From NCBI GenBank assembly GCA_963971305.1, contig OZ020317.1, forward strand, positions 14,898,001-14,962,000: a DNA stretch of 64,000 nt, given 5' to 3'. Both the position numbers and the translations under genes were made by a program. This DNA is from Arcuatula senhousia. Its lineage: Eukaryota; Mollusca; Bivalvia; Mytilida; Mytilidae. Numbering within the stretch: position 1 is the first letter of the stretch; every line of letters begins with the position of its first letter. This document shows, one piece after another, positions 35,421 through 46,300 of the stretch. The notes beneath the pieces are model-generated. The model did not search any database. It had not been told where the DNA came from and saw only the letters and a program-made list of their open reading frames with translations.

Positions 35421-37626
35421 AGCTAACCGGTTCAAAATCTCTATTATTGATCATCATAATTTCTGTCTTCTGTGGGTTAAAATCCATGAGCCATTTGTTC
35501 GACCATTCATTCAGCTCTCTAAGATCTTGATTAATAGTTCTTTCAATAGAATATTCATCAGAACTAGAAAAGCCAATTGAAGTGTCGTCGGCAAATAACC
35601 TAGTAAGAGATGTCAGTTTATCAGCTATGTCGTTTATATAAATTATAAAAAGTAAGGGGCCCAAAACCAAGCCTTGGGGAACTCCGGCGGATATTGGAAT
35701 GAGATTCGACGAACATTGTTTTAGTACAACTCGCTGTTGTCTCATAGATAAATAATTTTTTACCCATTCGAGAATATTTCCCTGAATTCCAAGCGAAGAC
35801 ATTTTATGTATTAGACCTTTATGCCAAACCCTGTCAAACGCCTTAGAGAAATCACAAAAGACAAAGCAACTTATTTCACGATTCTCCAAGGCATTAATGA
35901 CAGTGTTGTACATTTCGATAAGCTGATGGACCGTTGAAAATTTTGGGAGAAAACCTGACTGCATTTTATATATCAGATTATTATCTCTTAAATGGTTAAA
36001 GATATACTTATATACACATCTTTCCATGGTTTTACCAACACAGCTTATCAATGAAATAGGTCTATAATTTGAAGGTAACGAGTTATCACCCTTTTTGAAC
36101 AATGCGATTACATTAGCAAGCTTCCATTCACTTGGAAATTTGCATTGATTTAGAGATTTGTTGAAAAGAATTTGCAAGGGAACTGCTATCTGTTCTGGAC
36201 ATATTTTAAGCATTCTGTGACTGATAGAATCAGGATCAGATGCCTTTTGTGGATTTAAAGTTTTAATAATATCAATGATGTCAGTCTGGCTAATCTCGAT
36301 ATTATTAATTGGATTAAGAAAATTTGCTTGTATATTCGGAAGCGGCACGTTTTCATCATTTATTGTTGATATAGAGATAAAATACTTGTTTAAAACTGAA
36401 CACTTCTCATCATCGTCATGAACAATATCACCAATTCCATCTAAATTTACGATGTTTTGGAGGGGTGGAATATTACTGTTGTTTTTATTTGATTTGATTA
36501 GCATCTTCATTATTTTCCAGTAGGATTTTGGATTAGCTGAATGTTCTAGAATAAAATTATCAAGATTTTTCTCAAAATTTTCTTTAGCTATCTTCTTCAT
36601 ATTGTTAACATGGTTTCGTTGTTTTTTATATTTATTAACGTCTGATTCTTTCTTTGTTTTAATACATATTTTTCTTAATCTATCGCGTTTTCTTATTTCT
36701 TTTCTTAATTCTGATGTGAACCAAGGTTTATCGTTTTCACGTATAGTAACTTTTCGTGTAGGGATACATTCTCTTGAAAAAATTATGAATTTTTCCGTAA
36801 ATATGGTGCACATTTCATCTATATCTAATTCGTCTCGTAACTCCGAGCCCCAATCCGTTTGTACAATAAGTTCAGTGAATTTTATTTTATCAACTCTATC
36901 GTACAACCAAACTTCTCTTTCATATGATGAACTCGAACGTTTAGCACTCACAATAAAAGCTACGGGGGCATCGTGATCACTAATTTCACGGGGTATTTCA
37001 AGAACATCAGACACGGAGAACTCAACCGTATCGCTTATAATAATAGGATCTAATAAAGTTCTGCTATGACCACTAACTCTTGTTGGTTTATCTATTATGT
37101 TTTTAAGATTATACATACACATCATTTCTATTAGTTTATTGTTGTTGTTAACGTATAAGTCGGAATTAGTATCACCTGTTATTATAATCCTGTCACACAA
37201 CTGATATGCTTGCTCAATTGCATGACTTAATCGTGGCCAATAATCTCGATCGGTCCATTCTGGTCGATAGGTACAACATAATAGAAATCGTTGACCTTTA
37301 CCTATAACTTCAACCCAGCATGTTTCATCTTCGTTTTCTAATTCGGATTTACGTGAAATTGTGAAGTGATCTTTAAAATATATCAACAAACCTCCACCGG
37401 CATTGTTTCTATCTCTGCGTATGATATTGTGTGAAAAACTATCAAGATAGAGTTCGTCGTTTGAAATTATCGAATTTAAATGTGTTTCTGTGAGTGCCAA
37501 AATATCGAATTCGTCAGCGAAATCTTCGAGGAAGTTCAATTTATTTCTTATACTTCTAATATTTATATTACAAAGTGATATTGGATCATTCGAAATTGAA
37601 CTAGTTTTATTTATTGGATCTTTGTT

Positions 37627-37650
37627 CGGTCCGGGGTGGGACTCGACGTT
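37627..37650 (-). other. Degenerate 2A-like motif at the N-terminus of LINE-3 ORF2
   Basis: Residues 13-20 read NVESHPGP after a hydrophobic run (LRFLLLIG). The 2A ribosome-skipping consensus is D-V/I-E-x-N-P-G-P, and functional 2A-like sequences are known near the start of ORF2 in some animal LINEs. Here Asp is replaced by Asn and the critical Asn by His, so skipping activity is doubtful. Confidence 0.5.
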
Positions 37651-37686
37651 TCCGATCAGAAGAAGAAATCTCAGCACCAATATCAT

Positions 37687-38962
37687 AATTACAATGTTTG
37701 AATTAGGATTAACCTTGGATTAACGCTAATGATATGATGAGAATAGTGCAGCTTAGATTTGTAAGTAGAATATCTCTATACGATTCTTTTGCGACAAAAA
37801 GTCGGTTTTCATTTTTACCGTAGGGTGTAGTACGAGCATAGTGCAATCCTATAGCTGCCCTGTAGGCCTGTATGGAGTTAACCATTAGGTATAAAATCCA
37901 TACAAATCTTACATAAAGGACATACTAATAGAATTACAAGACATAAGGTTAGGTGGCTCACAACATCAACATGAAAAAACATATAGAAGAATAAATATGT
38001 AAAATAATTGAAAAGAACATGGGAGTTCGAATAACACATATGTACAAGACAGACAAATACATGTAGGTACATACATACATACAATAAGGTTTTCAATAAT
38101 ACAATAAGAATGAATGCAATATATACATTCAGTGGGGTCATAACTGAAGTGAAACGGGATTATGATAATACTACAAATTATGTATAGAATAGAATATGTA
38201 TCATGAACTAGACATTATGTGATATTTATTTTTTTCTTCAATATTTCAAAATTCAGATCTTTTGATACGAGATATTTTTAGGCAGTAAGTTGTTGAAACT
38301 TGCTGAAGGCTAGGTAATTCGCATGCTTTTTAAAATGACCTGTTTAGCAGGAGTAAAAAAAAACTACGGTACTATGTGTATTTTACGGATGGATAATTCT
38401 ATTATTTACGACCTTGAGATTTAAATAATCGTTGTTGACAATAAAACGAGTAAAGGTCAATTCAAATTTTCAAATGTATTTCGTGAAACTATCTATAGAT
38501 TCTTATGAAAAAGGAAATATAGGAACGAATCATGTCAATAGCTTTTGATACATGTAAAATTGCAAGGTAAACTTTCAAGATTGGATGATTTGTTATATGA
38601 TAATAAGATCAAATAGGTAAATGGGTCATGTGAGGACAGAGAAGTCGGTCGCTCATCAAGGGGGGGGGGGGACTCAATTACTAATATTCATCCTTTTTAG
38701 TAAGTTTGAATATAATTGGAATTTTCAGAATTAATTTTTAAGTTTTATATTTTATTTTTGCTGCGGCAAAGTCAAATGTGGAAAGGGCGGATATACTTTT
38801 AAACATGTTATTATAAGTTAAAAAAAAAGCACAATACTAAAAAAAAAATTACATAAATTTAAACATACAAATCTGTACAAACATTCAATACAACACACAC
38901 AACCATTACAAAGGAAACATACAATCATTAACAATCATTTCAAATTTAAGCACCAAAATAGT
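37687..38962. other. Gap between LINE-3 ORF2 and the ORF1-like gene
   Basis: About 1.3 kb without a recognisable gene. It includes the 5' flank of LINE-3 ORF2 (37,687-37,900), several ACATACATAC-like runs (38,070-38,090) and a 12-G run near 38,661. LINE ORF1 and ORF2 usually lie close together, so either an insert separates them or they come from two elements. Confidence 0.45.
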
Positions 38963-40198
38963 TTAACTATATAGGCTTTGATCACTGGCTTCATTTCCAT
39001 TATTGTTTGTGTCACTGTTAGATGTAGAGGGTGTGTGTCTTGTTTCATTGTTCATACTACTAGGAAGTACTTCTTCACGAGGACAATCTGCTAATGCTGT
39101 GATGTCGTCATGGTTTTCTACTATTATTGTTTTGCCAGCTGGACTTCTTTTCACAAATATACGCCCATCAATTGTCCAATATGCATCTATAGTTTTGTCT
39201 CTTCTTTATTTGGCAAGGCGTTTGGTGAGGTCAGTCCTGAAGGAGGTGAGGTTTTCTGTTATAAAGATCCCATCAGGGTTGTCTTTCAGTTTCTTTTTGT
39301 TAGAGAAAACCAGATGTCTTGTTCTGTATGACAGAAAACGCACAATTACCTGAGCTTTGCCTTGGTATGCTTTACCAATTACATGGCTGCGGCCTATATC
39401 ATTAATGGTCAGGCTTAAGCCAAGCTTGTTGTTGAAGATGTCCAATGCAATGTCATCAGTGTTGACAGGATGAACTATCTTACCATATCTGTTTGTTGGT
39501 ACTTGTATATTATGCAGCCTCAAACTAGTTCTCCTCGAGTATTGCTCTTGATTCTCAATTCTAGACTCTAACTCATATATCCTCTTATACAGTGCGTCTA
39601 TATGTTTGTCATGTTCACCCACTGTTTTGAATGCCAGTTGCTGTTCTGTTATTCTGTTCTCAAGTTGTTGGATTTTTATGAACTGTCTGCAAATTTTTTG
39701 GGTATGGTCTTCAATGCTATTCTGTTGTGTTTTGATTTGTTCTATCAGTGGCGTCACATGCGTTTTAATGCCTTCTTGGACTTCACTCTTGATAAGACTT
39801 TCAATTTTTTCACCAATTTTCTGAGACAATACTGGCAATATTTGATCAAGTACATCAGGGCTGGTCAGGGCTTCCATGATTTTGTCTGTCAGATTTTTTT
39901 TGGCGGAGGGCTTTGTTTTGGTATCTTTGGTTTCTTTTGTTTGTGATTTTAGTTCATTTATGTCACCAATTGAGTTGCGACGTGGCCTAGTCTGACGTGC
40001 TGTTTGTTTTTGAGTGGCAGGAAGGAAATCGGGGCTTTCAGGGAGACCTCGCTTACCACCTTTCACATGAGGAGTTTGAGTGTGAGTTTGAATCACTTGG
40101 CTTATTGTTGATGATGATTGCGAAGTTTGTGTCTCTTGTGACTCTTGACTCGAACTTAAATCATCGTCTACTTTGTTTACAGTAGTGGTGGCAGCCAT
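38963..40198 (-). pseudogene. LINE ORF1-type protein: coiled coil and RRM-like domain, one in-frame stop
   Basis: The frame opens with ATG at 40,198 and runs 330 codons to TAA at 39,206-39,208. The same frame then continues without a gap for 80 more codons to a stop at 38,963. Residues 1-100 are polar and basic (KGGKR, RPRRNS). Residues 120-220 are rich in heptads and predicted coiled coil (ELESRIENQEQYSRRTSLRL). An RRM-like domain follows (DIGRSHVIGKAYQGKAQVIV, LVFSNKKKLKDNPDGIF) and extends past the stop (DAYWTIDGRIFVKRSPAGK). ORF1 proteins of this type bind element RNA and act as chaperones. The stop falls inside a conserved stretch, so it is probably a nonsense mutation. Whether this ORF1 belongs to LINE-3 is uncertain. 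Confidence 0.85.
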
Positions 40199-40495
40199 GA
40201 CAGTTATTCGATCGTGTGGATCCGTTTCAAAATTACACTATATTGCACTTATTTCAGCCTTATCTCAACTGAGATTTACAGTTTTTAGTTAATGTATCTT
40301 CGTAGTATCACAAGTAGAGTATTTTCGGTTAAATCATTTAGTTTTCCAGCCTAAAATCCCGTTTTCAATGGAGACTGTTTACATTACTGTTTACTGTTTG
40401 CGCATGAATATATATGCTAAATGATCTAAATCCCTAGATAGCTAAAAATAAAGAACTAAAAAAAACATGTTAATGAACTTTGTCTACATGAGATC
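40199..40495. other. Upstream flank of the ORF1-like gene
   Basis: The 250 bp before the ATG at 40,198 (minus strand) could be the element's 5' UTR. No promoter motif was recognised and no gene is present. Confidence 0.35.
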
Positions 40496-41534
40496 ATAGT
40501 TTATTATTATGAACAGCGCTGAAAAAAATTGTCATTTCTGATTTTGTTCTCAATGAGCTTAACAATTCTGCAATGCTAACTTTTCTTCTAACTCTAACGG
40601 TTTTCAAGATGTTGTCCAAAAACGGCAAAAAATGGTCAATTTTGATGATTAAAGGGCAATATTTAAATTTTACTCCTATAAGGAGTCGTTTCACAACTTC
40701 GACTCAATGGAGAGATTTGTAGAGCTATTGATGCTGAACCAGAACGGTTGCTTCGGATTTCTCTATCTATTATACTTTTCGAGTTATAATATTAGAAACG
40801 AAAGAATAAGCCAAAAACAATGGTCTGACCCCCCCTGTTCTATTTGTAGCAACGGCGGCCATGTTGGTTGGTCGACGTGTATATAATTCAAAAACTTGGT
40901 AGATGACATCCTAAAGATCAAGTATACCAAGTATCAATGCAAACCCTTCAATGGTTTCAGAGAAGAAGATTTTTGAAAATCAGTTAAAATTAATGGAAAA
41001 AACAGTTAAAGGGGAATAACTCTTAAACGGCTGATCTGACAATTTTGACCCTGAAATCATTTTTGTAGATCTCAATGAGCTTAACAATTCTGCAATGCTA
41101 ACTTTTCCTCTAGCTCTAACGGTTTTCAAGATATTGTCCAAAAACTGCAAAAATGGTCAATTTTGATGATTAAAGGGCAATAACTCCTATAAGGAGTCGT
41201 TTCACTTCGACTCAATGGAGAGATTTGTAGAGCTTTTGGTGCTGAAGAAGGAAGGTTGCAACTTGCTTTGGATTTACTTTATCTCTTATACTTTTTGAGC
41301 TATAAGCTAAAAACTATGGTCTGACCCCCCTGTTCCATTTTTAGTAACGGCGGCCATGTTGGTTGGTCGACGTTCACATTTCACAAACTTGGTAAAGGAC
41401 ATCCTAAAGATCAAGTGTACAAATTTTCAAAGCAATCCCATCAGTGGTTTCAGAGAAGAAGATGCTTGAAGAAAAGTTAACAGACGGACGACGGACGCTT
41501 AACGATGACAATAGAAGGGTCAGGTGAGCTAAAA
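40496..41534 (+). mobile_element. Divergent HINE-like element, 5' end not found
   Basis: Two units of about 535 bp (CAATGAGCTTAACAATTCTG at 40,550 and 41,085) are followed by GACGGACGACGGACG, GATGACAATAGAAGGG and the shared end CAGGTGAGCTAAAA at 41,534. The terminal hairpin is reduced compared with subfamily A. No ACAAGAG start was seen, so the copy is truncated or the start has decayed. Confidence 0.6.
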
Positions 41535-41540
41535 AGTTTT

Positions 41541-41895
41541 TTTTGTCCCTTTAGGGCCCCTAATTTCTAAACGAAAAAGGAGGGGACACTCAAAATCAGC
41601 CCAACCCTTCCTTTTATGGTAAGTAACATTACTGTAAAGTTTCATAGCATTTGGTCAACCAAAAAATTAAAAAGTTGCTTTTTTGGCCCCTTTTGGGCCC
41701 CTAATTTCTAAACGAAATTATAAAATGACCCCAAAAGGGGAGGTGTACATCTTCAATATATCTGTAATCACTGTGTAAAATTTCAGAAAGATCTAGTGTT
41801 TGGTTTTTGAGATTCAGATTACACAAGACAGGCACCCCATTGCGGGACGGACGGACAGACGGACGGACGGACGGTTCGGCGATGCAGGTAAAAAC
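41541..41895 (+). repeat. Dispersed repeat with two TTTTGGGCCCCTAATTTC units and an ACGG tract
   Basis: Two units of about 150 bp start with TTTAGGGCCCCTAATTTC (41,551) and TTTTGGGCCCCTAATTTC (41,691) and end in a (GGAC)n tract at 41,846-41,873. The first unit contains CTCAAAATCAGCCCAACCC and CTAAACGAAAAAGG, close to parts of the 170-bp satellite monomer. The ACGG core is like that of other non-autonomous bivalve elements. Confidence 0.65.
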
Positions 41896-42377
41896 TAAAT
41901 AAGAAATACAAATAAATAAAACCTTGAAAACAAATAAAACAAGATTGCCCAAATTTTCGGACATAAAGTCCTTTCTCAGGGGCTTTATAAAAGAAGTTCA
42001 CACATTAGCTGACGAGAACAGAATGACATGACCTTCTATGGAACGCCATAGCTGTCTTATGTGTATTTTCTATTGCTTTTCTATTTTGCATACAATACAT
42101 ACAGTTTGCAACAAGTGCATAGATGACACATCATAAACACACAACGGCAACGGCATTTCTTAGATACGGAGGCTTTGGAATAAATGTACATTTTAAATGT
42201 GATTTGATGTTCGTTTTGTTGTGGTTAAGAATCGAAATACTGACAAATTAGAGTGCTTTTCAGTGTTATGTGATATTAAAGGATGATATGGAATTTAAAT
42301 GCAAATTAAACGGTATATTTTACTTTTGAAATGTCTTCGTCTACAATTCAAGGGACACTGATGCCCTAGTGGTGCGC
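41896..42377. other. Gene-free stretch
   Basis: AT-rich, with no coding or repeat structure that I can support. Confidence 0.4.
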
Positions 42378-42609
42378 CACGCGAATTGTCGGCGAAGGGA
42401 TTTCTCCTTGTCTTTCATTTATGCTGGCTTCTTTGTCTTAAATGCCTTATTTTCCATTACGAGGTGTCGCCAGCATGAGGGACCTCAACTTTTGTGAGGG
42501 TACCCCTATGGGAAAAAACAGTGGATTCGATCCAACTAACGTTAAAGTTAGGGAGAATCCAGCATGGGTAACTCTACAGGGCGAAATCCCTTCGCCAACC
42601 GTTCGCGTG
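42378..42609. repeat. Nested fold-back (inverted repeats with 27-bp arms)
   Basis: CACGCGAA plus GGCGAAGGGATTTC (42,378-42,404) pair with GAAATCCCTTCGCC plus TTCGCGTG (42,583-42,609), with 24 of 27 positions complementary. A second pair, ATGCTGGC (42,421) and GCCAGCAT (42,469), is nested inside. An 87-codon plus-strand frame at 42,442-42,705 crosses the structure but shows no recognisable motif. Confidence 0.8.
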
Positions 42610-42826
42610 CTGAGTGCAGAAGAGGTGCTCCAAAATAATGCTAATTTTGATATAAAATCCATGACTCTAAGAGACCCAAAATACTTTGTTAGTGGCCAGT
42701 TCTAAGTGGGAAACTATTCTAGGAAAAGATGGGGATGAAGTTTATTTATTTTGAGTTTTGGGAAGAGGATTGTTAATGACATGGTGTGGTCAGTGAATTT
42801 CACTTTGTAAATGGGAGAATTCTGGT

Positions 42827-42889
42827 GTTTTGCTTCCCGTAACTTAACTTGAACTGAACGCAAAAGGTATTGATCACTGAGGATACGAT
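42827..42889. repeat. 63-bp direct repeat, first copy
   Basis: The 63 bases from GTTTTGCTTCCCGTAACTTA to GGATACGAT are repeated exactly at 43,297-43,359. The intervening 407 bp is not a recognised element and holds no gene. Confidence 0.95.
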
Positions 42890-43296
42890 ATTATCCTCAT
42901 TGGTTAATAGCTTGGGCGGAAGTGCACGTGACTCCTTCTCATTCTTTTGCTATCTTAAGAGGGTGTTTGATGTGGATATATGCGGAGGTTACCGCGGCCA
43001 TTTATAGATAGAAATTTATTTTGATTTTCCGACCCTATATAGCCTCCCAACGAGCCAAAATGTGTTCAGCTGCCAATAGCGGCTGCATGCATTTTTGGGT
43101 AGCCCAATTTGCTAAGATTATACGTGTAAATTTAAAATGTTCTATATCCGCCATTGGCTTCTGTTCAATTTTAGCAAAATAAAGTTACCATTTTATTTTG
43201 ATAAAGATACTGGTGTTCAAAGGGGCATAACTCGAGATAAAACACATTTTGGCAATCGGAGTGATCGGTATCTTCTGTGTTTGGTTCCCTTCTGGA

Positions 43297-43359
43297 GTTT
43301 TGCTTCCCGTAACTTAACTTGAACTGAACGCAAAAGGTATTGATCACTGAGGATACGAT
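43297..43359. repeat. 63-bp direct repeat, second copy
   Basis: This is identical to 42,827-42,889. Its 3' end coincides with the left edge of the 762-bp tandem array, where TTCTTACTTCATCTTA begins. Confidence 0.95.
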
Positions 43360-46300
43360 TCTTACTTCATCTTACTCTTCCGGAGCACCTGAGTTCACTC
43401 TTGTAACGACTTGAGTTCGTGTTGCTAGTTGTCTTTCAGTTGTTTCTGTTTTCTGATGTATGTTGTTTTTTGTGTGTCTTCGTCGTTTTCGTTCTATGGT
43501 CTTGTCTTCGAAATTTCGGACGTTTGATATTCGGATGCCCCTTTGGTACCTCATTGGCTTCTCTTATACTCGATAGAAATCGTCTAGATCTTACTATACT
43601 ATCTGATTAAACGCCAAAAAACGCTTTCGATTGTTACTGCGCGTCTAGGGATAAAGATTGCATTGTTCGAATCATGAACTTTCCAATTTTGAATCCATAT
43701 TGCACGTATGCCTCCATATCGGACAGTGATTACCTATTACACAACAACAGTTGTTACATATTACACAACAAAACAAATTACTTACTGTTTTAAATTCGTC
43801 TTGGTTTTCACTTTTATCCACGAAAAGTTTGTTTAGATTATTATATTAATTAATAAAAGAGTTACCTAATGTCTTTGCACCTAATCTACCAAAAAGAACC
43901 AGGTCTTGTTTAGATTATTATATTAATTAATAAAAGAGTTACCTAATGTCTTTGCACCTAATCTACCAAAAAGAACCAGGTCTGATAAATGTTGTAGCTT
44001 ATTAGGAATGTACTCTGTTGAAACTGAAATTAGCATATGTAAACTATTAATTCTTTGGAAGATTATGTAGGTTGAAGTCTGATGCTTTGCCTAAAAGAAT
44101 CCTAGTAACAAGACTTTTGGGATTTCATGGTTGATGAGCACACGCTCCCGCTTTAACTAAGATTTTAGTCATTGTACATGTTTGTACATGTTCATATTTT
44201 TTCACATCGCATCGCGTCGCAACGCTACGTATACGCTGCCACGAACAAAATGTCGAGTTTCATAACGATTACGAGTCATCATTTTAACCTCTATATGTGT
44301 AAAACCAGTAGGTTAAAAAACTCTTATCAATCATTGTTCCCTAAGAGTGCAATATGGATTCAAAATGGGAAAGTTCATGATTCGAACAATTCTTACTTCA
44401 TCTTATACTCGATAGAAACGTCTAGATCTTACTATACTATCTGATTAAACGCCAAAAAAACGCTTTCGATTGTTACTGCGCGTCTAGGGATAAAGATTGC
44501 ATTGTTCGAATCATGAACTTTCCAATTTTGAATCCATATTGCACGTATGCCTCCATATCGGACAGTGATTACCTATTACACAACAACAGTTGTTACCTAT
44601 TACACAACAAAACAAATTACTTACTGTTTTAAATTCGTCTTGGTTTTCACTTTTATCCACGAAAAGTTTGTTTAGATTATTATATTAATTAATAAAAGAG
44701 TTACCTAATGTCTTTGCACCTAATCTACCAAAAAGAACCAGGTCTGATAAATGTTGTAGCTTATTAGGAATGTACTCTGTTGAAACTGAAATTAGCATAT
44801 GTAAACTATTAATTCTTTGGAAGATTATGTAGGTTGAAGTCTGATGCTTTGCCTAAAAGAATCCTAGTAACAAGACTTTTGGGATTTCATGGTTGATGAG
44901 CACACGCTCCCGCTTTAACTAAGATTTTAGTCATTGTACATGTTTGTACATGTTCATATTTTTTCACATCGCATCGCGTCGCAACGCTACGTATACGCTG
45001 CCACGAACAAAATGTCGAGTTTCATAACGATTACGAGTCATCATTTTAACCTCTATATGTGTAAAACCAGTAGGTTAAAAAACTCTTATCAATCATTGTT
45101 CCCTAAGAGTGCAATATGGATTCAAAATGGGAAAGTTCATGATTCGAACAATTCTTACTTCATCTTATACTCGATAGAAATCGTCTAGATCTTACTATAC
45201 TATCTGATTAAACGCCAAAAAACGCTTTCGATTGTTACTGCGCGTCTAGGGATAAAGATTGCATTGTTCGAATCATGAACTTTCCAATTTTGAATCCATA
45301 TTGCACGTATGCCTCCATATCGGACAGTGATTACCTATTACACAACAACAGTTGTTACCTATTACACAACAAAACAAATTACTTACTGTTTTAAATTCGT
45401 CTTGGTTTTCACTTTTATCCACGAAAAGTTTGTTTAGATTATTATATTAATTAATAAAAGAGTTACCTAATGTCTTTGCACCTAATCTACCAAAAAGAAC
45501 CAGGTCTGATAAATGTTGTAGCTTATTAGGAATGTACTCTGTTGAAACTGAAATTAGCATATGTAAACTATTAATTCTTTGGAAGATTATGTAGGTTGAA
45601 GTCTGATGCTTTGCCTAAAAGAATCCTAGTAACAAGACTTTTGGGATTTCATGGTTGATGAGCACACGCTCCCGCTTTAACTAAGATTTTAGTCATTGTA
45701 CATGTTTGTACATGTTCATATTTTTTCACATCACATCGCGTCGCAACGCTACGTATACGCTGCCACGAACAAAATGTCGAGTTTCATAACGATTACGAGT
45801 CATCATTTTAACCTCTATATGTGTAAAACCAGTAGGTTAAAAAACTCTTATCAATCATTGTTCCCTAAGAGTGCAATATGGATTCAAAATGGGAAAGTTC
45901 ATGATTCGAACAATTCTTACTTCATCTTATACTCGATAGAAATCGTCTAGATCTTACTATACTATCTGATTAAACGCCAAAAAAACGCTTTCGATTGTTA
46001 CTGCGCGTCTAGGGATAAAGATTGCATTGTTCGAATCATGAACTTTCCAATTTTGAATCCATATTGCACGTATGCCTCCATATCGGACAGTGATTACCTA
46101 TTACACAACAACAGTTGTTACCTATTACACAACAAAACAAATTACTTACTGTTTTAAATTCGTCTTGGTTTTCACTTTTATCCACGAAAAGTTTGTTTAG
46201 ATTATTATATTAATTAATAAAAGAGTTACCTAATGTCTTTGCACCTAATCTACCAAAAAGAACCAGGTCTGATAAATGTTGTAGCTTATTAGGAATGTAC

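Larger units (their letters stand above)
32870..37686 (-). pseudogene. LINE-3 ORF2 (endonuclease, reverse transcriptase, zinc-binding tail), split by one insertion
   Basis: The N-terminal 755 codons lie at 37,686-35,422. They hold an APE-type endonuclease (CNINIRSIRNK, E67 in LTETHL, D172-x-N174 in GDTNSD, SDH at 236-238) and the RT domain (NYRPISLISCVGKTMERCV, FCDFSKAFDRVWHKGL, GVPQGLVLGPLLF, catalytic FADDT at about 698-702). The C-terminal 328 codons lie at 33,856-32,870, with HKHLGVTF and a zinc-binding CRCGFEKEDRIHFFFGCP. The two parts are separated only by a 1,562-bp HINE-like element; across the predicted empty site the frame is continuous, about 1,084 codons with no other lesion. The leucine in GVPQGLVLGP replaces the usual serine. 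The protein would nick target DNA and reverse-transcribe element RNA. Clade: CR1/Jockey group by motif style, not tested. Confidence 0.93.

Noticed and set aside
42442..42705. 87-codon frame as a host gene
   Set aside because: No domain, no splice context, and it spans the nested fold-back structure. Kept only as a note.
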